From Solanum dulcamara (taxonomy: Eukaryota; Streptophyta; Magnoliopsida; Solanales; Solanaceae), in the NCBI RefSeq assembly GCF_947179165.1, contig NC_077243.1, positions 33,928,001 to 33,992,000 on the forward strand: a DNA stretch of 64,000 bases. Reading direction: 5' to 3'. The translations under genes were made by a program, and so were the position numbers. The notes beneath the pieces are model-generated. The model had not been told where the DNA came from, made no database searches, and saw nothing but the letters and a program-made list of their open reading frames with translations. This document shows positions 57,850-64,000 of the stretch, piece by piece (the first letter of the stretch is position 1; the number at the start of each line of letters is the position of its first letter).

Positions 57850-59760
57850 TGAGTTTGGTGATTCGGTGATCGACCACCTTATTCTTACATTTTGCGTGGC
57901 CTTGTTATTTTGCTTAAGTCGGTATTGCCATATGAAGGGTAGTGGCTTGTCTATGGTATTTGGACAATAAAGACAACTTAGAATTCACCTTCGACCATCT
58001 CATCTTGTTTTTTCGTTGAGGCTCTTCTAGTGTGGAGTTGTGAACCTGATACAACAGGAAGCGGGAGCCCTTACATCTAGCTTGCACAATGATCATGACC
58101 GGGGATGGACAAAGAGGTTTGTTGTTATGGCCACCGAGGATATTATCTTGAACAAGGGCATTTCAGACTCTTGGAATTATTTATGTACGTATCTGCTTAT
58201 GAAAATATCGTCTCTTTTCTGTGTTGTCCCTTTTTTTATTAACTTGCATTAAATACTTTTTTATGAAGCCACCCTGGAGACATACCAAAAGTACGAACAT
58301 GAAAAATTGGATCCAGAGGATTTTGAATATTTTCAAGGTGTACAAATAAACCTGGAATGAAATGTCCAAAGGTTGGAGATCCAAAACCTACGGTAATGCT
58401 CTTTTAGTTGAAGGGTTTGTTCTTGTTGTTTAAATTATTCTTACTTGTGTATTGTGATAGGTTTTTTCAAAAGCTATTCCCTTAACTAGGAAACTAAGGA
58501 ACCATCTAAAATTAGTGTTGGTCATTTGGGCATTAACCGAACCCGTGAGACTCATCAGTACCGATCGTCAAGAATAAGAGGCTTTGCGATAAGGCCCTTG
58601 TGGTGAGTAATATTTTGAACTACCTGATCTTCTGTACCATAGCTATATTCCATATTAACAAGTTGATTTTTATGGCACCGGAGATAAAGTCGATGAACTT
58701 GCCCTTAGGGACCTAGTTTTCACTGGAAACTATGATCCCTATTAGAAACTAGGGTGACAACAAAGCTTCCATTTGACCGAGGACTTCGAGTGCTCAGAAA
58801 GGGCACCCAATGAAGCTGGGCTCTTTGCAGAGTTTGATATTGTGGAGAAAATTGACTCGGTGCATCAATTGTCATTCGTTTCTCAAGAGTCATGAAAGCC
58901 TAATTTGGGGGAAACGACATTGATTATCCAACCTCTACATCTTCAAGAATAGCTCTGAGGTTTCCTCCCACCTCCAAACTAGTTAAAAATCCATATTGAT
59001 TCTCCAACATCTACATCACACCCTTAATTTGGTCAAGACTTTCCCTGTGCCAATCCGATATCCTTCCCTTAAGCGCACTATAGTGGTCTCGGAGGAGATC
59101 TATCTTCTGTCTAATACCGTTGGTGTGGCCAACTATTTAGAGCCTTTTATGATAGAAAAGACCAAAGAAAGATGGATGCTGTATCTTCTGCGTGCCTATT
59201 CAATGAGGTGATATAGGATAACTCTCAGGTAAGGATGCTCTACAAACATCTCTTTACTCTTCTCTTTACCATTATTTTGACCTTACCCTTTCTTTTACAG
59301 GCAAGCATTTTAATATTGTAGGACTCCATAGGATGATCCTAGAGAAATTTGTGTTGACGACCAATTTGGAGTTGATTCGAGAGTATATCCTGATTCTAAA
59401 GTCCTAGCTAGGCTAAGTAAAGGCCTCCGGGGCTAGACTTTATCAAATAGAGAAATAAGAAGAGACACATATCTGGGAGGCCTCCCAGATGCACAAAGAG
59501 GTGGTGTCCTTGATGAAGGAAAGGGTTGTCAACTTGCAAGCTCTCTTTGAATTCGTGGAGAAGTAATCCGTTCTTGATGTGACAGTCGAGGAATTGACGG
59601 ATGCCTCCAAGACAAAACTAAAGAAGTAGCTTGTTTTTAGAAGCAAAAGGTAGTAGCTAAGGAGACATATGTTGTAGAGGCAAAACATAAAAAATAGAAT
59701 GTTGCCCTCTACACCTAGAGACAAAAGACCCTGCGGAAGGCAGACTGGAGGCTTAATCAA
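57850..59760 (+). pseudogene. Unrecognised degenerate coding-like stretch, perhaps retroelement gag N-terminus
   Basis: At 58040-58180 the frame reads SLHNDHDRGWTKRFVVMATE, DIILNKGISDSWNY; then, past an intron-like gap, fragments such as ETYQKYEHEKLDPEDFEYFQ and RNHLKLVLVIWALTEPVRLI appear in other frames. A ttttacag/GCAAGCATTTTAAT splice-like site lies at about 59301. The W-T-K-R-F block loosely resembles the N-terminal region of uncharacterised plant retroelement proteins. No domain can be named. Stops are frequent. It could also be a decayed cellular gene. Confidence 0.3.
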
Positions 59761-61821
59761 GTCAAAATGAAATGTAACGCACCATATGTTTGAAGTTATC
59801 CTTTATCTCATATCAAAGTTTAACAAGCCTAAATTTAATTATTTATTATAAAAACCTCCACATTCAAGGACATTCGATTTAAATTAGATTTTGATAATAT
59901 ATTTTTATTTTTTCTTAAATGTCTTAACATTTATGAATTTTTTATTTATAATATATTTGTTTATGCATTTGTTTTATAATATTTTTATAGTTTATTGTTA
60001 TTTTAATAGAGATTTTAAATCTAGCTATGTAGAGAAATTATTAATATTATATAAGGTAACATTTATTGAAAATAATTTTCAATTATTTGTAATATAGGCA
60101 AAACATTATATGTATTTTACCACTAACCTATCCAAAATCCGAATGCATACGTGACATGGATCCCACTCAAAAGTAAAGTGATAAAAAGGGCTGATGGTTA
60201 ATCTCAACTTTCATGTGAAAGTGGAGGAAGAGGCAGCCCATTTACCCACCCAGAACCATTTCTCGTCAGGCAATATCAACATCACTCATCCGGAACTACT
60301 TCTCGTCAAACAAAATGAATCAAAATCTGTAGTTTGATATCATTTCCCGTCGGATATATAGTACCAATCTTGTGATCCATGAGAATGAATGAATATGCAT
60401 GATTGATGTTGTCCAAACTATACTTTTTTACGGGATTAAATAGATTGAGGTTTAATTCCACACAGAAAGTACTAGAGTTCTTTTATAATTTGTTATTGAG
60501 ATTAAGATTATTAACTACTATTGCAAAATTGGGTGTATGGAGGGGGGGGGGGGTATGAGAAATTTCTAACTACTTTAACTGCTTGGACTTTTATGAATAA
60601 TAAAGATGAACTAGAATTACAGTTCTTAGTTATCAGAATTCAAACAATATTTTAGTATCAACTCATTTAAGTGTGTTCATTTTGGGAATCTGACAAATCT
60701 ATAAGTCTCCAAAAGTTTCTTGGCTCAATTAAGAGAATATCACCCTAAGTGTTTGTCCACATTTAGGCATCAAATTATTTTGTTCATTTACCAAAATCCT
60801 CAGGTTAACTATCCTCTCTCGAACTCAAGTTATTAGATTGTGGTTGGTAGCATCAAATCCTTATTAATGGTTATTTTTCCTAATATTAACTTGTATTGTC
60901 AAGCAAGTCAGAATACAACCGAGTCTTAATGTTTGTAATCATTAAAATAGCAATCTTTACGAAAGAACTTTAATACACAATGATCACCCCTTCATGAGAA
61001 GATTTGTTGTAACGAATATGTTATCATCATCTCTAATCTAAGTTTCATAACTCTAGTTGTGAATTTAGCTACCCTTAACTATCGATAAAAAAATAACTAT
61101 AATAATTTAAACTAATAGAGGACATTAATTGAGAAAAAAGTAAACAAAACATTTGTTTAATCCATCTCTTGCGAAAGAATGTTGTCTGTTCCATAATAGT
61201 CTACTAAAACTGTAAGTAGACCCTAGAAAAAACTAAGAACAATGAATTCTTCTAATCTCTTCTACTAAGTCGTAATCTTCTACTGATAGTGTGTCTCTTC
61301 GACTAGTGATTTGTAACCCTAAAAACATCATCAAAAAGACATCCATATAAGAGTAGGATCGAAATTCTAATCCCGATAGAACTCTGTTTTGACTAAGTCA
61401 AACCCAGTCTAATAGACAGGGGGTCACGGTGTGGGTCTATCACAAGGGGAACTAAGTCATTACATGAGGTTCACTCTGACTTTACCTCCTTTTGTTGAAT
61501 CTTTGAAGTTCAATTCTTGGACAAGTGCGATGCGAGGCCCATCTCAGGGTCCTGCCTATAATTATTTTTTCTTTGTCTTAGTCTGGATTACTTTGATTTG
61601 TGTTTTAATCCATTGTACGGGTCTTTTCTTAATGTTTTTAGCCCGAAATTATCATAATCATGTCCATTATCTCATCACAAGATATAATTAATAAACACAT
61701 GGATATTCACAAGATTATACTCATAACTTAATTAAAATATGGGTAAAATATGGTATTTAAATGTATAAATAAACCTCAAATCAATGATCATAATAAATAA
61801 AATAACTCCTGAATGTAATAA
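59761..61821. other. AT-rich sequence without recognised genes
   Basis: Very AT-rich at 59800-60110. A G12 run lies at 60542-60553. The part 60430-61340 has short blocks (CTAGTTGTGAATTTAGCTAC at about 61051) similar in order to the solo LTR at 14192-15675 (CTAGTTGTGGGCTTAGCTAC at about 14908), so it may be a diverged relative. The open frame at 61431-61691 is not recognised. Confidence 0.35.
60542..60553. repeat. Poly(G) run of 12
   Basis: Twelve consecutive G residues following GTATGGA. Confidence 0.95.
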
Positions 61822-64000
61822 TGTAAAATCTCAGGTTTTTGAAGATTGGAATATGTTATTACAAGGTTAGGCATTGCAAAAAATGGGCATAGAGGATTTT
61901 TAGGTCAAATATCCCGAAAGGTAAAATTTTCCAAAAATTGCTTTTTCAGAAGGGGTGCATGACAGGTCTGCATCGCGGATCTGCTTCCCCATAGTACAAA
62001 TTTTCTCCTATTCAAAATCTGGCAAAATTCTCATTCGCTTAAAATTAGCCTATTATGGAACAAGTCTGTGACGCGGACTTGGTTTAAATTTTTCGTCCGA
62101 ATTTAGTTTTTAAGTAGGGACACTTTAGATATTTCCCTAACTATTAGTTAATGAACATGGATATTTTATGGACCTAATTCGACTCTATAAACTAACCTAA
62201 ACCCCTATTCTTCTTCATTCTACCATAATTCATCTATTCAAATACTTCTAACTACAAAAGATCTCAAAAGGCACCATTGAAGACATTCAAGAATTTCTCT
62301 CAAGTTCTCCATCAAAATTCCAAATTTTTTGAAGTTTATTTGATCTTCTCATTCAAGGTATGTGGAATATTCATCCAAGGGTACCTTTCACCCAAGGAGC
62401 CCAACAAATTCTCATCTTTTTTATAAATTAAAGTATATATTTTTATGGGTTTTATGATCTCTATTTCAATTACATGAAATACGATTCAAATTATGATTAT
62501 GCATCTATTTTAATGTAAATTTATGGTTATTGCATGGAATTGAAGTGTTTTTCTATAAATTTTTCTATATTGATCTTTAGGGTTCATGATATGGATAGTG
62601 GGTATTTTTAATTATACATAAAATTGATATTATTTTCATGAATTATGTGTGGGTAGGTATAAATATATGATCATGCATGTTTTAATCCAATTTCATGATT
62701 TCCAAGTCAATTGATCATATATTCATGTTTTCACCATATTTTCGAGTATAAGTCTTGATATGAATTTCAAAGGATTTTCATTGAATGTTTATGAATGACT
62801 CATTCAATGATGTTTCAAGCAAGTTTATGAAGAGGATGACTTAAGACCATAATGATATTTTTATTAAAAGGATTCGTAATGATGGAAGGTCTACACTCAC
62901 ATTACATGAATCACATGATAATCTGCTACTCTTATGAACAAGTTTTATGAATGATTATCAAGGACTATGGATGTCTCATTGAAAGTAATGAATGATGACG
63001 AATGAGCTACTCTTATGATATATAGATAGTATGAAGAATATTTCGTTGGGAGTTGTACTTAACACCGAGTGGGCTAGTGGCGATTACCCATGTCCATAAA
63101 CTACGTGCCACCATAGGTAAAGAGATTAGAGGTGAGTACCCAATCTCAAAAGATTAGAGGCGAGTACCCAATCTCAAAGATTAGAGGTGAGTACCCAATC
63201 TCAAGGACTAGAGGCGAGTACCCGGTCTACGGATATAATTCCTTTATGTCTTGGCAAGATATATTAGGCCCTTTTTGATGGACTAATGCATTGAAATTTC
63301 ATGTTATAGCTCGCATGGTCTTAATGTCGGTTACAGTTATCTCCCATATATGATTATGGTTCGTATAATATTTTAAATGACTAATCCTCTCTTTACTTTT
63401 ATATGATACTCTTATGGTTTATTGTGCGTTTTTCCTTCTTATGACTACTTATCATTTACTTATGAGTTTTGCATTGATCATGACTTATGTCTTATGATGC
63501 TTTTAAAGGATTTTTACTATGTTTTAAATCTTGGTCATTGCACTACCATGTTTTATGTCATCAATTTCATGCTTCTCACATACTTTGTACATTAGAACAT
63601 ATTAACACATACTTCATTGCTTACATTATATCACAATGTAGGAACATACGCTCTACCCTCTTCCCGTGGCTAGTTAGTAATGTATTGAAGATTAGTGTGG
63701 TGAGTCCTCATGCTCCTAGGGAAAACCGAGTCTATCTTTCCTCTTATTATAATTTCTAGACTATGATGATGTTTTGAGACTATTTGATGTCATGTCATTT
63801 TCTTCCCTTTGAGGGTGGGGTAGGAGCATATCCTAGTCCCCGCCTATGTAGTCATATAAAGGCATGTTGGGTATGTGTATGGATTCTATGTTGTCTTGAT
63901 TCACTCTAGTTATGTCTTCTTCGACTTTTATGAGTTTCTGCTTATTTATTATCTTTTGTATGCTTATGATATGCTAAGGGGCTTGATTGAGGTCTCTTCG
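61822..64000 (+). mobile_element. LTR related to 39807-42044, cut by the window edge
   Basis: Begins TGTAAAATCTCAGGTTTTTG. It follows the LTR at 39807-42044 in order: TCAAGGTATnTnG...CCTTTCACCnA near 62360, TAAACTACGTGCCACCATAG near 63100, ATAGCTCnCATGGTCTTA near 63306, and TATGCTTATGATATGnnAAG near 63960. By that alignment the LTR should end about 80 bp past the window. Whether it is solo or part of an element cannot be seen. Confidence 0.8.
63124..63233. repeat. 27-bp tandem repeat, 4 copies, in the right-hand LTR
   Basis: The unit GATTAGAGGTGAGTACCCAA plus tctcaaa occurs four times with alternating GGTGAG/GGCGAG. The related LTR at 39807 has no such array at the same place, so it expanded in this copy or subfamily. 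Confidence 0.9.

Overview
The window reads as plant nuclear heterochromatin, most likely Solanaceae and probably Solanum. This is inferred from the repeat families: an RTE-type LINE with a (TTG)n tail, LTRs of the TGTAAnNCCC...GTGACA type, and hAT MITEs starting TAGGGCTGTACA. No search could be run, so the species is not fixed. DNA is AT-rich with plant-type introns. Only one gene looks intact: a two-exon secreted Ole e 1-like protein at 155-1043 on the minus strand. Almost everything else is mobile DNA, gene fragments carried with it, and decayed remnants.

Layout. 1595 to about 5.2 kb is a minus-strand RTE LINE (endonuclease plus reverse transcriptase) with several stops and one frameshift. 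From about 5735 to 57668 the window can be read as ONE old Ty3/gypsy element (here 'element C') split by nested insertions. Its 5' LTR survives as five pieces that line up in order with the single copy in its 3' LTR (about 56940-57668): 5735-5998, 34790-34811, 35860-36112, 42793-42938 and 51405-51693. Its gag-pol remnant is at 51911-55904. The inserts separating these pieces are: (1) a 28.8-kb Helitron-like segment, 5999-34789, with no target duplication; (2) a hAT MITE, 34812-35859, 8-bp TSD; (3) a 6.7-kb hAT transposon, 36113-42792, 8-bp TSD; (4) a gag-only LTR element on the minus strand, 42939-51404, 5-bp TSD with one mismatch.

Each of these hosts further insertions. The Helitron-like segment holds a broken nine-exon gene for an RPA1 (replication protein A 70 kDa)-like OB-fold protein, a ribosomal protein L3 fragment, a full-length Tat-lineage Ty3/gypsy element (6455-23719), two solo LTRs and a Mutator-type MITE. 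The Tat-like element carries gag, protease, RT, two RNase H domains, integrase, and an antisense plant-mobile-domain ORF, plus a 60-bp minisatellite. It is itself interrupted by a solo LTR, a 411-bp MITE-like insert and an A-tailed retroinsert. The hAT element carries two solo LTRs. The gag-only element carries one solo LTR and a segment with a receptor-kinase gene fragment. Solo LTRs with readable 5-bp duplications are the commonest class, so unequal recombination has been active here.

The right end, after 57668, holds an unrecognised degenerate coding-like stretch, AT-rich DNA with microsatellites, and from 61822 an LTR related to the one at 39807-42044 that runs off the window edge. The genes do not form a pathway. 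What they share is the history of insertion, capture and decay.
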